A DNA stretch of 56,441 bases, taken from the NCBI RefSeq assembly GCF_005870085.1, contig NZ_SZNM01000025.1, forward strand, positions 1 through 56,441, written 5' to 3'. A program made the position numbers and the translations under genes. This stretch comes from Aquibacillus sediminis. GTDB lineage: Bacteria; Bacillota; Bacilli; Bacillales; Amphibacillaceae. Each line of letters starts with the position of its first letter. Positions within the stretch are counted from its first letter, which is position 1. Positions 27,617 to 34,618 of this stretch are shown here, piece by piece. The notes beneath the pieces were generated by a model. That model saw only the letters and a list, made by a program, of their open reading frames with translations. It was not told the origin of the DNA and did no database searches.

Positions 27617-28309
27617 TTAATTGTTTTGACCATAATAGGCATTTGCGCCATGTTTTCTTAAATAATGTTTATCTAGTAATGCTTGATCCATTGGTGGTGT
27701 GTCTGGATTAAGTTGATAAGCACGATATGCCATCTTTGCAACTTCTTCTAACACCACAGCATTGTGTACTGCTTCATTCGGATCTTTCCCCCAATTAAAC
27801 GGAGCATGGCTATGAACCAATACACTGGGGACTTGAGAAGGATCAAGCTCTTTAAATGTTTCCACAATCACATTTCCTGTTTCCAACTCATATTCCCCTT
27901 GAATTTCTTGTTCTGTCATTCGTCGTGTACATGGAACAGTTCCATAAAAGTAATCAGCTTGTGTTGTTCCTAAAGCTGGTATTCCTTTACCTGCTTGCGC
28001 CCAACTTGTTGCCCATGGGGAGTGCGTATGTACAACTCCTCCAATATTAGGAAATTTTTTATAGAGTACTAGATGTGTTGGAGTGTCTGACGAAGGTTTT
28101 AAATCTCCTTCTACTACATTCCCATCTAAATCCAAAACGACAAGGTCTTCTTTTTTCAAATCCTCATACGGGACTCCACTAGGCTTAATAACCATTAAAC
28201 CGCTCTTTTCATCGAAACCGCTTACATTGCCCCAAGTAAACGTCACTAAATGATGTTTAGGTAGGGCAAGGTTTGCTTCTAACACCTGTTGTTTCAATTC
28301 ATTCAACAT
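27617..28309 (-). CDS. araD: AraD, L-ribulose-5-phosphate 4-epimerase
   Basis: Class II aldolase-fold protein of 230 aa. It shows TWGNVSGFD near residue 26, the zinc ligands [12 protein letters not shown] (about 94-105) and the third His region [12 protein letters not shown] (about 165). It turns L-ribulose 5-phosphate into D-xylulose 5-phosphate, the entry to the pentose phosphate pathway. I chose the ATG at 28309 with GAAAGGTG about 9 nt upstream; a GTG four codons earlier overlaps that site. It opens the araDBA operon, while in B. subtilis the order is araABD. Confidence 0.95.
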   Translation of the reverse strand: MLNELKQQVLEANLALPKHHLVTFTWGNVSGFDEKSGLMVIKPSGVPYEDLKKEDLVVLDLDGNVVEGDLKPSSDTPTHLVLYKKFPNIGGVVHTHSPWATSWAQAGKGIPALGTTQADYFYGTVPCTRRMTEQEIQGEYELETGNVIVETFKELDPSQVPSVLVHSHAPFNWGKDPNEAVHNAVVLEEVAKMAYRAYQLNPDTPPMDQALLDKHYLRKHGANAYYGQNN

Positions 28310-28346
28310 TTGTATCCGCACCTTTCTTCATGTACCTTTTTATAAC

Positions 28347-28362
28347 ATCTTGTACGTATATT
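28347..28362. promoter_or_regulatory. AraR operator 1 of the araDBA promoter
   Basis: ATCTTGTACGTATATT carries the TTGTACGTA core of the AraR box. Its centre (28355.5) is 42 bp, four helical turns, from operator 2, so the two sites face the same side of the DNA. Confidence 0.75.
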
Positions 28363-28378
28363 AATAACTTATTATTTT

Positions 28379-28407
28379 ATATTAATGTAATTTGTACGTA
28401 CAATCAA
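28379..28407 (-). promoter_or_regulatory. Promoter of araDBA
   Basis: TTGATT (28402-28407) and TAATAT (28379-28384) are separated by 17 bp on the minus strand. AraR operator 2 fills the spacer and operator 1 lies just past the start of transcription. Confidence 0.7.
28390..28405. promoter_or_regulatory. AraR operator 2 of the araDBA promoter
   Basis: ATTTGTACGTACAATC agrees with the AraR consensus at all but the outermost positions and contains the perfect 12-bp palindrome TTGTACGTACAA (28392-28403). Confidence 0.88.
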
Positions 28408-28699
28408 CAGAAATATGTTTTTACTTGTTAAAAATAATAAATTTGTATGGTTTTTTGTTCGACAAGTATCGGTGGAATCTATTTATAAGTGACAAAATGA
28501 GGGAGAAAACCTAGTTGTAATTTGCTAGATTACAACTAAATTAGGAGAAATTTGTGAAGTAGTATGGAGTATGAAACCCAACCAAAAGTTGTTTCAAAAC
28601 TTCATGTTACAAATTACATGTAAGCTGTATTATACGACATAAATTTAATTAAATTTGTGTTCCTTCTGCTGATTTTAATGTGTATTATACAATCGTTCC
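28408..28699. other. Gap upstream of the ara promoter
   Basis: No gene. A perfect 10-bp inverted repeat (TAGTTGTAAT/ATTACAACTA, 28512-28538) with a 7-nt loop is present and has no T tract. Otherwise the segment is AT-rich and featureless. Confidence 0.4.
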
Positions 28700-28872
28700 G
28701 GCAGAATACTACGCTTTCCATGGGCACGGCCTTAGCTAACTTGGTAATGAAGACCACTTTACCAAGTCGATCTTCGGCTCGTGCTGTTCCCATAGGACAA
28801 GGAAGGCTTCGGCAGCGATACTTCGCACGAAGAAAATCGGTCTTTATTTTCGAGGAGTCTCCGTATTCTGCC
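28700..28872 (-). repeat. Palindromic Bacillaceae-type repeat element, copy 1
   Basis: The element is bounded by a 10-bp inverted repeat, GGCAGAATAC (28700-28709) and its complement (28863-28872). Read on the minus strand it begins ATACGGAGACTCCT and ends CCATGGAAAGCGTAGTAT, like the element at 29038 in the opposite orientation. Its interior differs and carries an ACTTGGTAA/TTACCAAGT hairpin (about 28739-28767). Elements with CGGAGACTCC and GGAAAGCGTAGT arms are common between genes in Bacillaceae, as far as I recall; no coding capacity is likely. Confidence 0.7.
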
Positions 28873-29037
28873 TCCACTAGATTAGGTTTTGTGATTAGTG
28901 GTAGATGTAATACGCAATAAATTCAAAAGTAGTAAATTTATTGCAGTATTGTGTTACAACATTCAATTAACAATAAAAAGGTACATTTTATTGTTTTTAT
29001 TAAGTAATACTCTATAAAACTTCAAAGTACTTGAAAA

Positions 29038-29154
29038 GCGGAGGAAATACACGGAGACTCCTACGGGAGGAAAGGCCTAGAAGAGACCCCGCAGCGAGGG
29101 ACGAGCGAGGAGGCTCATCAGCCGCCCGTGGAAAGCGTAGTGTATTTCCGCAGC
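29038..29154 (+). repeat. Palindromic Bacillaceae-type repeat element, copy 2
   Basis: The ends are GCGGAGGAAATACAC (29038-29052) and GTGTATTTCCGC (29140-29151), which pair except for a 3-nt bulge. The next blocks are CGGAGACTCCTACGGGAGG on the left and CCCGTGGAAAGCGTAGT on the right. The GC content is far above the surroundings. It is the shorter, classical form of the element at 28700. Confidence 0.78.
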
Positions 29155-29247
29155 GATTTATTAGCACTAAACTTATATAGGATGGTAGTGCTACTACACA
29201 TAATACAGCTTATGTGTACTAACAACATTTTTTAGGAAACAGCCCAA

Positions 29248-29325
29248 AACAAAAAGCTGTCCATACAAGTATGAGTAACCAATACAATCTTGGAAATTGT
29301 TCATACTGTAGACAGCTTTAGTGTG
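29248..29325 (-). terminator. Long imperfect terminator of the DUF2680 gene
   Basis: AAAGCTGTC and GACAGCTTT form the base, with inner AGTATGA/TCATACT and CCAA/TTGG pairs. On the minus strand TTTTTGTTTT follows. It starts a few nt past the stop codon. Confidence 0.7.
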
Positions 29326-29330
29326 TTATC

Positions 29331-29672
29331 TTAATCGTGCTTATGTTTCCCTTTATGTTTCTTATCCCATTTTGGGACAAACTCATCTTCTTTTAATTTT
29401 TCATAAAACTCATCTAAGTGTGCTTTCATTTTTTCTGCTTTATCTTCGTCAATAACACCGAATTCCTCGTACTTATTGATGATCCCTTTTCTTCGATTAA
29501 TGACATCTTGGTAAAGTGCCTCCAATTCTGTCTTTTGTTGTTCGGTCAATTCGACATCATTAAAATAGGACTTATGATCTTGTTCTTCCTCAGCATTAAC
29601 CTGCATGCTGCCCACTCCAACTACTGTTGCCATCAATGCTACGGTTAACAGAGTTTTTATCAAGTTTCGCAT
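29331..29672 (-). CDS. Secreted DUF2680-family protein
   Basis: Exported protein of 113 aa. A type I signal peptide (MRNLIKTLLTVALMATVVGV) ends at VNA, followed by about 90 residues of charged, helical sequence with the pattern LTEQQKTELEALYQDVINRRKGIINKYEEFG seen in DUF2680, and a Lys/His-rich tail (KKHKGKHKHD) that might bind metal; the last point is speculation. Function unknown. AAAGGAG lies 7 nt before the ATG at 29672; the longer frame to 29690 contains that site. The site itself is partly buried in a 10-bp leader hairpin. Confidence 0.82.
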   Translation of the reverse strand: MRNLIKTLLTVALMATVVGVGSMQVNAEEEQDHKSYFNDVELTEQQKTELEALYQDVINRRKGIINKYEEFGVIDEDKAEKMKAHLDEFYEKLKEDEFVPKWDKKHKGKHKHD

Positions 29673-29682
29673 CACAATGCTC

Positions 29683-29721
29683 CTTTCCAATTATTTGTTT
29701 TTACTTTTTACAATTGGAAAG
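29683..29721 (-). promoter_or_regulatory. Leader hairpin overlapping the DUF2680 ribosome binding site
   Basis: CTTTCCAATT and AATTGGAAAG are perfect 10-bp complements with a 19-nt loop in the 5' leader. On the minus strand the second arm ends in GGAAAG, which overlaps the AAAGGAG ribosome binding site. Folding would limit ribosome access. Confidence 0.55.
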
Positions 29722-29732
29722 ATTTATATACG

Positions 29733-30746
29733 TCAAAAATTGTTTTTATCGCCTTTGATAGCTACAACCATTCGCCCTTGTGCATTTCCAGCCAAAATAG
29801 TTTGAAGTGCTTGAGATAATTCATTAAAAGGTACTTTTGTTGAAATAAAATCTGACAACCCATCAGGTTTTAAGTCTGTAGCCATCCGTTTCCATAGCTC
29901 TGCTCGTATTGTCATAGGGCAGTATACAGAATCTACCCCTAATAAACTTACACCTCTCAAAATAAATGGAAATACTGCTGTTGGCACCTTTGTTCCACCT
30001 GTTAGACCACTTACCGCAACAGCACCACCGTAGTTTAGTTTACTAAGAATAGCAGCCAATGTATCGCCACCAACAGGATCAACTGCTGCAGCCCATTGTT
30101 GTTTGTCAAGCGCTCGTATTTTTTCGTTATAAACATCTTCCCTTGAAATAACCTCACTAGCACCAAGTTGTTTTAAATAATCATGTGCTGATGTTTTACC
30201 GGTACTAGCTACTACCTCATATCCTCGTTTACTTAACATCGCGACAGCTATACTACCTACCCCACCAGTTGCGCCTGTTACTAGTACCTTTCCATCTTCA
30301 GGGGTTAAGCCATTTTCCTCTAAACGATGGACTGATAACGCTGCGGTAAACCCTGCAGTCCCGTAGACCATCGCTTCTTCTAATGTTAAACCTGTTGGTA
30401 ACGGGACAATCCAGTCTGCTGGGACGCTTGCATACTCACTATAGCCACCATAATGTGTAACCCCAATTTCATAACTTGTTGCAATCACTTTGTCACCAGC
30501 TTTAAATCGATTATCTTTTGATTCGATGACTACACCCGCTAAATCAATTCCTGGTACAAACGGGTATTGTTTTACAATCGTACTGTTTGGTACACTTGCA
30601 AGCCCGTCTTTATAGTTGACACTTGAATAATACACCTCAATTAATACCTCAGAATCAGGTAAATCTTGAATCGACACCTCGTCCAATTTTGCTGTGAAAT
30701 GCTCCTCTGTTTGATTTACTACAAACGCTTTAAATGAACCTATCAT
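29733..30746 (-). CDS. AcuI/YhdH-type NADPH-dependent enoyl (acryloyl-CoA) reductase
   Basis: Zinc-free medium-chain reductase of 337 aa. The N-terminal block SVNYKDGLA and PFVPGIDLAGVV match the AcuI/YhdH/YhfP family, and the nucleotide motif VTGATGGVGSIAVAML is near residue 154. AcuI reduces acryloyl-CoA in propionate and DMSP metabolism; B. subtilis YhfP is annotated as a quinone oxidoreductase. Which applies here is unknown. GGAAGGGG precedes the ATG by about 9 nt. It lies 50 nt past the amidase-like gene, with a hairpin between them. Confidence 0.88.
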   Translation of the reverse strand: MIGSFKAFVVNQTEEHFTAKLDEVSIQDLPDSEVLIEVYYSSVNYKDGLASVPNSTIVKQYPFVPGIDLAGVVIESKDNRFKAGDKVIATSYEIGVTHYGGYSEYASVPADWIVPLPTGLTLEEAMVYGTAGFTAALSVHRLEENGLTPEDGKVLVTGATGGVGSIAVAMLSKRGYEVVASTGKTSAHDYLKQLGASEVISREDVYNEKIRALDKQQWAAAVDPVGGDTLAAILSKLNYGGAVAVSGLTGGTKVPTAVFPFILRGVSLLGVDSVYCPMTIRAELWKRMATDLKPDGLSDFISTKVPFNELSQALQTILAGNAQGRMVVAIKGDKNNF

Positions 30747-30775
30747 AGTTATGTACCCCTTCCATTATTTAGAGT

Positions 30776-30803
30776 CACGTAGCACCGAGACCAGTGCTAC
30801 GTG
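30776..30803 (-). terminator. Hairpin at the end of the permuted amidase gene
   Basis: CACGTAGCAC and GTGCTACGTG pair perfectly across 8 nt and overlap the stop codon. The following sequence has few Ts, so termination may be partial. Confidence 0.5.
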
Positions 30804-31561
30804 TTAATGTGAAAACCAACATCATCATGCTCATAAACCAACTCAAAGTCATCATTATCAATTAAATCTGAATATAAATCTTCTGGAGAATACCAAAGAA
30901 AATCGTTCTCTAAAGCCTCATAGTCGGCACCCTTCGTATAACACAAGTAGATAAGTTTAGAACAATACACATATTCCCATGGATCATCAAGTTCTTGACT
31001 TAAGGTAAACGAAAAGACCGGTTTGTCCTTACCATTTTGTTGATACTCTTTTATATACTCTTCTGCATAATTAGCAGCTTTTTTTCCCATTTGAGCTGAC
31101 TTTGGGCGAAAATGGGCGTGTTCTGGATGTTTATCTAAAAATTGTTGAATGGTATCTTTTTGAATTGCTGGATGTCCTCCAGGTGATTCAATCAGATGGC
31201 CCTCATCAACAACAATAGCAGAATGTCCCACATAACCTGTCATTAATTGGTTTACATTATCACTTGCCACTAGTATATCACCAGATTGAAATGTTCTGTC
31301 CCTTGTCAGAGGATTGTTGAAATTTGTTAATATAAAGGATTCTGTTAGCGATGACGGTATTCCGCCACTTTGATAATAGGCAACAACGAAAACATGTCTA
31401 GGTTTTTGGTACCCTACATCCACATAAGCACTTGCACCATAATAAACGATTGTTGCAAGATAATTATCGACATATACTTCATAATAATAAATCGGAACAT
31501 TGGATACTCTATTGATCTTTAACCAACGTCCACCTCTTTCAACATTAAAATGTTTACCCAT
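30797..31561 (-). CDS. Permuted NlpC/P60-like (YiiX/YaeF type) cysteine hydrolase
   Basis: Protein of 254 aa with no signal peptide or membrane helix. Residues from about 93 to 210 show the order typical of circularly permuted papain-like amidases: GDILVA, then GHSAIVV with His113, HLIESPG, and later the nucleophile in YVYCSKLIYLCY (Cys200). The N-terminal 90 residues are beta-rich and unknown to me. Relatives are thought to cleave amide or acyl bonds of lipids or peptides; the substrate is open. I chose the ATG at 31561 with GGCGGTGG upstream. It follows the channel-like gene by 61 nt and may be cotranscribed with it. Confidence 0.7.
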   Translation of the reverse strand: MGKHFNVERGGRWLKINRVSNVPIYYYEVYVDNYLATIVYYGASAYVDVGYQKPRHVFVVAYYQSGGIPSSLTESFILTNFNNPLTRDRTFQSGDILVASDNVNQLMTGYVGHSAIVVDEGHLIESPGGHPAIQKDTIQQFLDKHPEHAHFRPKSAQMGKKAANYAEEYIKEYQQNGKDKPVFSFTLSQELDDPWEYVYCSKLIYLCYTKGADYEALENDFLWYSPEDLYSDLIDNDDFELVYEHDDVGFHINT

Positions 31562-31622
31562 ATTAACCACCGCCTAAAACTAACCTATTCATTGGCAGTA
31601 GCGAATGTTCCTACATAGTTTC

Positions 31623-32258
31623 TTATTCTGCATCCTTTTCTTTTTTAATTTTTTGTTTACATGTCTGAAACCAATCCGATTGGAAAATGACATCAACAGC
31701 AGCACTTATGATTAACCCGTGAAAAACAACCCCTAAAACAGTTAGTAAAACGATAATAATATGACCTGGCATCGTGGTTGGTTCGAAATCTGTTTGACCA
31801 AAAAACACTAATGCTACAATACTACTAATAAACGCTTCCCGATAACTTACTATCTCTGGTTCCCATTTATATAACGGAATAACCGATAAAAACATCACCA
31901 AAAAAGGGATGGAAAAAACGACACTAATATGTTGACGTTTCAAAAATTGAATAAACGGCTTTGTATAGTATTTTGTAATCGTCTTTAAACGTAGTAAGTG
32001 TAAGATTCTTGCAAAACGAGCAAGTTGAAAGATGGCATCAAGTGGTATAATAGCAATTACTAAAAATGGATTTGATTTAATAAAGTTCCACTTGTTTTCA
32101 CTTTTATAAAAACGATAGATAAAGTCAGTAAAAAAAATCCCCCATGTAACCCAAATAATGAAACTATTATAGGGCGTCGTATTCCATATGGTCGCCACAG
32201 AAAGCGTAGCTAACAAAACCATACCAGCTTCATAGATGAATTGTTTAAAATCTCGCAT
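31623..32258 (-). CDS. Voltage-sensor ion-channel-like protein with an altered selectivity filter
   Basis: Membrane protein of 211 aa laid out like a small six-helix cation channel. A positively charged S4-like segment (LARFARILHLLRLKTI, about 79-94) precedes S5, a pore loop and S6. Where potassium channels have TVGYGD the sequence reads FFGQTD (residues 152-157), followed by FEPTTMPGHIIIVLLTVLG, which aligns well with the post-filter part of bacterial K+ channels. Ion selectivity cannot be potassium-like by the usual rule. GGAGCGAG precedes the ATG. Repeat element A lies directly upstream. Confidence 0.7.
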   Translation of the reverse strand: MRDFKQFIYEAGMVLLATLSVATIWNTTPYNSFIIWVTWGIFFTDFIYRFYKSENKWNFIKSNPFLVIAIIPLDAIFQLARFARILHLLRLKTITKYYTKPFIQFLKRQHISVVFSIPFLVMFLSVIPLYKWEPEIVSYREAFISSIVALVFFGQTDFEPTTMPGHIIIVLLTVLGVVFHGLIISAAVDVIFQSDWFQTCKQKIKKEKDAE

Positions 32259-32454
32259 AGTTTGTCTCGCTCCAGCATTTAAATTTCCGTTAATTATTGC
32301 TTACAATAATATAGTACCATTTTATTCTTTGCTTGTGATACATGCCATGGAGGAATCGATTTACCGTAACATACAATTAAAACAAACTATTGTATTTTAT
32401 ATTAATCGGATGCCGCTATGTTGGGGTATAAAAGAAGGAATTATTTATAAAGGT

Positions 32455-32771
32455 TTGTTGCTTTTTTGTGTCGGAGTTGATAGAAACTCCGACGTAGAAC
32501 AAGACAAACAAGACAAAAACGAAAGAAGCGTGCACATTTAGCTTAAAAATTGACCTTAATGTACACGAAAACTCAAGAAACGTGCACATCTAGCTTAAAA
32601 ATTGATCTTAATGTACACGAAAACTCAAGAAACGTGCACATTAAGAGGAAATTTCGCCTCAAATATAGACGCCACTATTTAATTGTACACATCTGGCTTA
32701 AAATTTCGGTGAATATGAGTAATTATTTTGAGCTACGTCGGATTCTATAGTCATTGTGACAAAACAGCAAT
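32455..32771. mobile_element. MITE-like element A with internal 52-bp repeats
   Basis: The ends form imperfect inverted repeats of about 42 bp: the left begins TTGTTGC and contains TGATAGAAACTCCGACGTAG, and the complement of the right begins ATTGCTG and contains ACTATAGAATCCGACGTAG. The left end also folds on itself (GTCGGAGT/ACTCCGAC, 32470-32493). Inside are three GTGCACAT cores at 32530, 32582 and 32634, exactly 52 bp apart, then a conserved segment of about 135 bp. The same arrangement recurs at 52012. No transposase is present, so it would be non-autonomous. Confidence 0.7.
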
Positions 32772-32797
32772 CATTAAAAAGCCTATACCTATAAAAA

Positions 32798-32849
32798 ATA
32801 GTCCAGCCAAGGATGCAAATAAACGGCACTCCCTTACTGGACTACTTAA
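32798..32849 (-). terminator. Terminator of the queF-yhhQ unit
   Basis: AGTCCAG and CTGGACT with inner AAGG/CCTT pairs form a stem; on the minus strand ATTTTTT follows. It lies a few nt past the yhhQ stop. Confidence 0.7.
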
Positions 32850-32855
32850 CGTACA

Positions 32856-33491
32856 CTATGACACATTTGCTTGTGTTGGATAAGCTTGTGTTGCTTTTTC
32901 CTTTTTAGCAAAGTTTACCAACAAATAAACAATTGGTGTATCTACCAATGCAATTAATAATTTTGCTACGTATTGGGTAGCGATCATGCCTAACAAAATT
33001 GACGTTGGTGTTCCCCAAAATGCAATTGTAATAAATAACGTCGTATCAATTAGCTGACTTAATCCTGTTGATACATTATTACGCAACCAAAGTTTTTTAC
33101 TACCATGCTTTGCTTTTAAGCGATGGAATAAAAATACGTCAAAATTTTGACTAGATACATAGGCGATCAAACTAGCTAACATTACTTGAAAGCTTCCACC
33201 TAAAATCGTTGCGAATTCTGTTTGTGCATCAAATATAGGAGAAGATGGAAGTTGAATGGCAATAAATATAAATACTAATGCAAGCACTTGAGTAAAGAAA
33301 CCTGCTTGAACAGTCTTTCTAGCAGCCTCTTTTCCATATACTTCCCCTATAACATCTGTAATAATATAGGTCACCACATATACAATTACCGCTGCCGGCA
33401 AAACAAACGTACCTACACTAAATGTTTTAACCCCAAGAATATTAGAGAGAACTAATAATCCGACAAATAAAGCATTTAAATAAATAAACAT
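32856..33491 (-). CDS. YhhQ-family queuosine-precursor transporter
   Basis: Membrane protein of 211 aa with six helices, of the YhhQ/DUF165 (VUT) family. Typical blocks are YIITDVIGEVYGKEAARKTV near residue 42, SSQNFDVFLFHRLK near 113 and LRNNVSTGLSQLIDT near 136. E. coli YhhQ imports preQ0 and preQ1. Here it follows queF by 48 nt behind a preQ1 riboswitch, which directly supports the role. AAAGGGAGAGG precedes the ATG. Confidence 0.92.
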   Translation of the reverse strand: MFIYLNALFVGLLVLSNILGVKTFSVGTFVLPAAVIVYVVTYIITDVIGEVYGKEAARKTVQAGFFTQVLALVFIFIAIQLPSSPIFDAQTEFATILGGSFQVMLASLIAYVSSQNFDVFLFHRLKAKHGSKKLWLRNNVSTGLSQLIDTTLFITIAFWGTPTSILLGMIATQYVAKLLIALVDTPIVYLLVNFAKKEKATQAYPTQANVS

Positions 33492-33539
33492 ATAATTCCT
33501 CTCCCTTTATGAAATTGGAGGAATCTAAGCTAACCCTCT

Positions 33540-34037
33540 TTAGCGATTATCAATTTTTTCAGGATACATATCGTGATTCATCATGCGGTGCTCAGCCATT
33601 TGTTCAAACTTCGTACCAGGTTTTCCATAATTGCAATATGGATCAATCGAAATACCTCCACGTGGTGTAAACTTACCCCAAACTTCAATGTATCTCGGAT
33701 TCATCAAGTCAATTAAGTCATTCATAATGATATTCATACTATCTTCGTGGAAATCGCCATGATTACGGAAACTAAACAAATACAGTTTTAGCGACTTACT
33801 CTCCACCATTTTTTCACCAGGTATATAACTAATATATACTGTTCCAAAGTCCGGCTGCCCTGTCTTTGGACATAGTGTCGTAAATTCTGGACAATTAAAT
33901 TTAACAAAATAATCACGGTTTGGATGTTTATTATCAAATGTTTCTAATACTTCTGGTGTGTAATCAAATGCATAATTTGTATTTTGATTACCTAGCAATG
34001 TTAAATCTGGTAAATCCTCATCTCTTCTACCTGCCAT
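33540..34037 (-). CDS. queF: QueF, NADPH-dependent 7-cyano-7-deazaguanine reductase
   Basis: Unimodular QueF of 165 aa with the tunnelling fold. The nucleophile is Cys56 in [12 protein letters not shown], with Asp63 as general acid, and the family motif [20 protein letters not shown] follows at about 88. It reduces preQ0 to preQ1 in the queuosine tRNA pathway. AAGGAGG precedes the ATG. It is the first gene after the preQ1 riboswitch; the other pathway genes (queC, queD, queE) are not here, so the unit combines the last cytosolic precursor step with uptake. Confidence 0.96.
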   Translation of the reverse strand: MAGRRDEDLPDLTLLGNQNTNYAFDYTPEVLETFDNKHPNRDYFVKFNCPEFTTLCPKTGQPDFGTVYISYIPGEKMVESKSLKLYLFSFRNHGDFHEDSMNIIMNDLIDLMNPRYIEVWGKFTPRGGISIDPYCNYGKPGTKFEQMAEHRMMNHDMYPEKIDNR

Positions 34038-34074
34038 GTTGTTTACCTCCTTGTTGTTAGATTTTCATTCAATC

Positions 34075-34105
34075 AAAAAGCCATGCCCCTCTAAGGGACA
34101 TGGCT
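34075..34105 (-). terminator. preQ1-controlled terminator before queF
   Basis: AGCCATG and CATGGCT form a stem with an inner CCC/GGG pair, followed on the minus strand by TTTTGATT. It lies between the riboswitch and the queF ribosome binding site. Confidence 0.85.
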
Positions 34106-34123
34106 GAATTTATCACGTCATAT

Positions 34124-34166
34124 GTCCTTAGTTTTTTATAGAGGGTGAAGCTAAGAACCTCTTCCG
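34124..34166 (-). ncRNA. preQ1-I riboswitch
   Basis: On the minus strand AGAGGTTCTTAGC is followed by TTCACCCTCT and the A-rich tail ATAAAAAACTAAGG, the conserved layout of the small class I preQ1 aptamer whose tail folds back into a pseudoknot. Placement before queF and yhhQ confirms the call. A CCGC/GCGG stem lies just upstream (34163-34177). Confidence 0.95.
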
Positions 34167-34196
34167 CTTGAAATGCGGTATTTAGTTACTCGACTT

Positions 34197-34225
34197 ATTA
34201 TATAGTCCAGCCTAGCAACTGTCAA
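34197..34225 (-). promoter_or_regulatory. Consensus promoter of the queF-yhhQ unit
   Basis: Perfect TTGACA (34220-34225) and TATAAT (34197-34202) hexamers are separated by exactly 17 bp on the minus strand. Transcription would start just ahead of the riboswitch. Confidence 0.9.
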
Positions 34226-34309
34226 TACTTTTAATCAAAGGCTACTTTGGTAAAGGTTGGTGCCTTTTGATAGGAACACCGACATAATTTTCTTGGGTGA
34301 GATGGATGC

Positions 34310-34525
34310 GGATCCTCATTCCGCTAATTCGTTAAATTCCCTCATTTTGTGGTGCGAAACGGTTCTACATTCCGCTATATGCTGTTTCCTTAACGATTTT
34401 CACCACTTTTAGACCTTATAGCGGATTCACAAACCGCTTCCCCCTGTATTTAAGGCATATTTCACGAAATAGCGAAATCATGAACCGGTTCATCCTACGA
34501 TGCGGATCCTCATTCCGTTATTTAG
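34310..34525. repeat. Intergenic ATTCCGCTATT array, F-F-R-R-F
   Basis: Five cores have their CCG/CGG (one CGA) triplets at 34321, 34372, 34422, 34473 and 34515 (spacing 51, 50, 51, 42), oriented F, F, R, R, F. GCGGATCCTC or CGGTTCTAC precedes forward cores by a constant distance. The array lies downstream of purU. The gap from 34226 to 34618 holds nothing else I can name. Confidence 0.75.
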
Positions 34526-34618
34526 CAAATCATCCCATTCTGGGGCTTTACTTCGTCTTCCTTCACCAAATTTTACGTTTACTTTGACAAAACATCAACC
34601 GTTTATAATACAGCCTAA

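Noticed and set aside
28614-28920. 87-codon frames on both strands over the palindromic element
   Set aside because: They are produced by the GC-rich inverted-repeat element itself and overlap each other on opposite strands.
32236-32541. 101-codon plus-strand frame upstream of the channel gene
   Set aside because: It overlaps the channel start and runs into the end of element A; no ribosome binding site.
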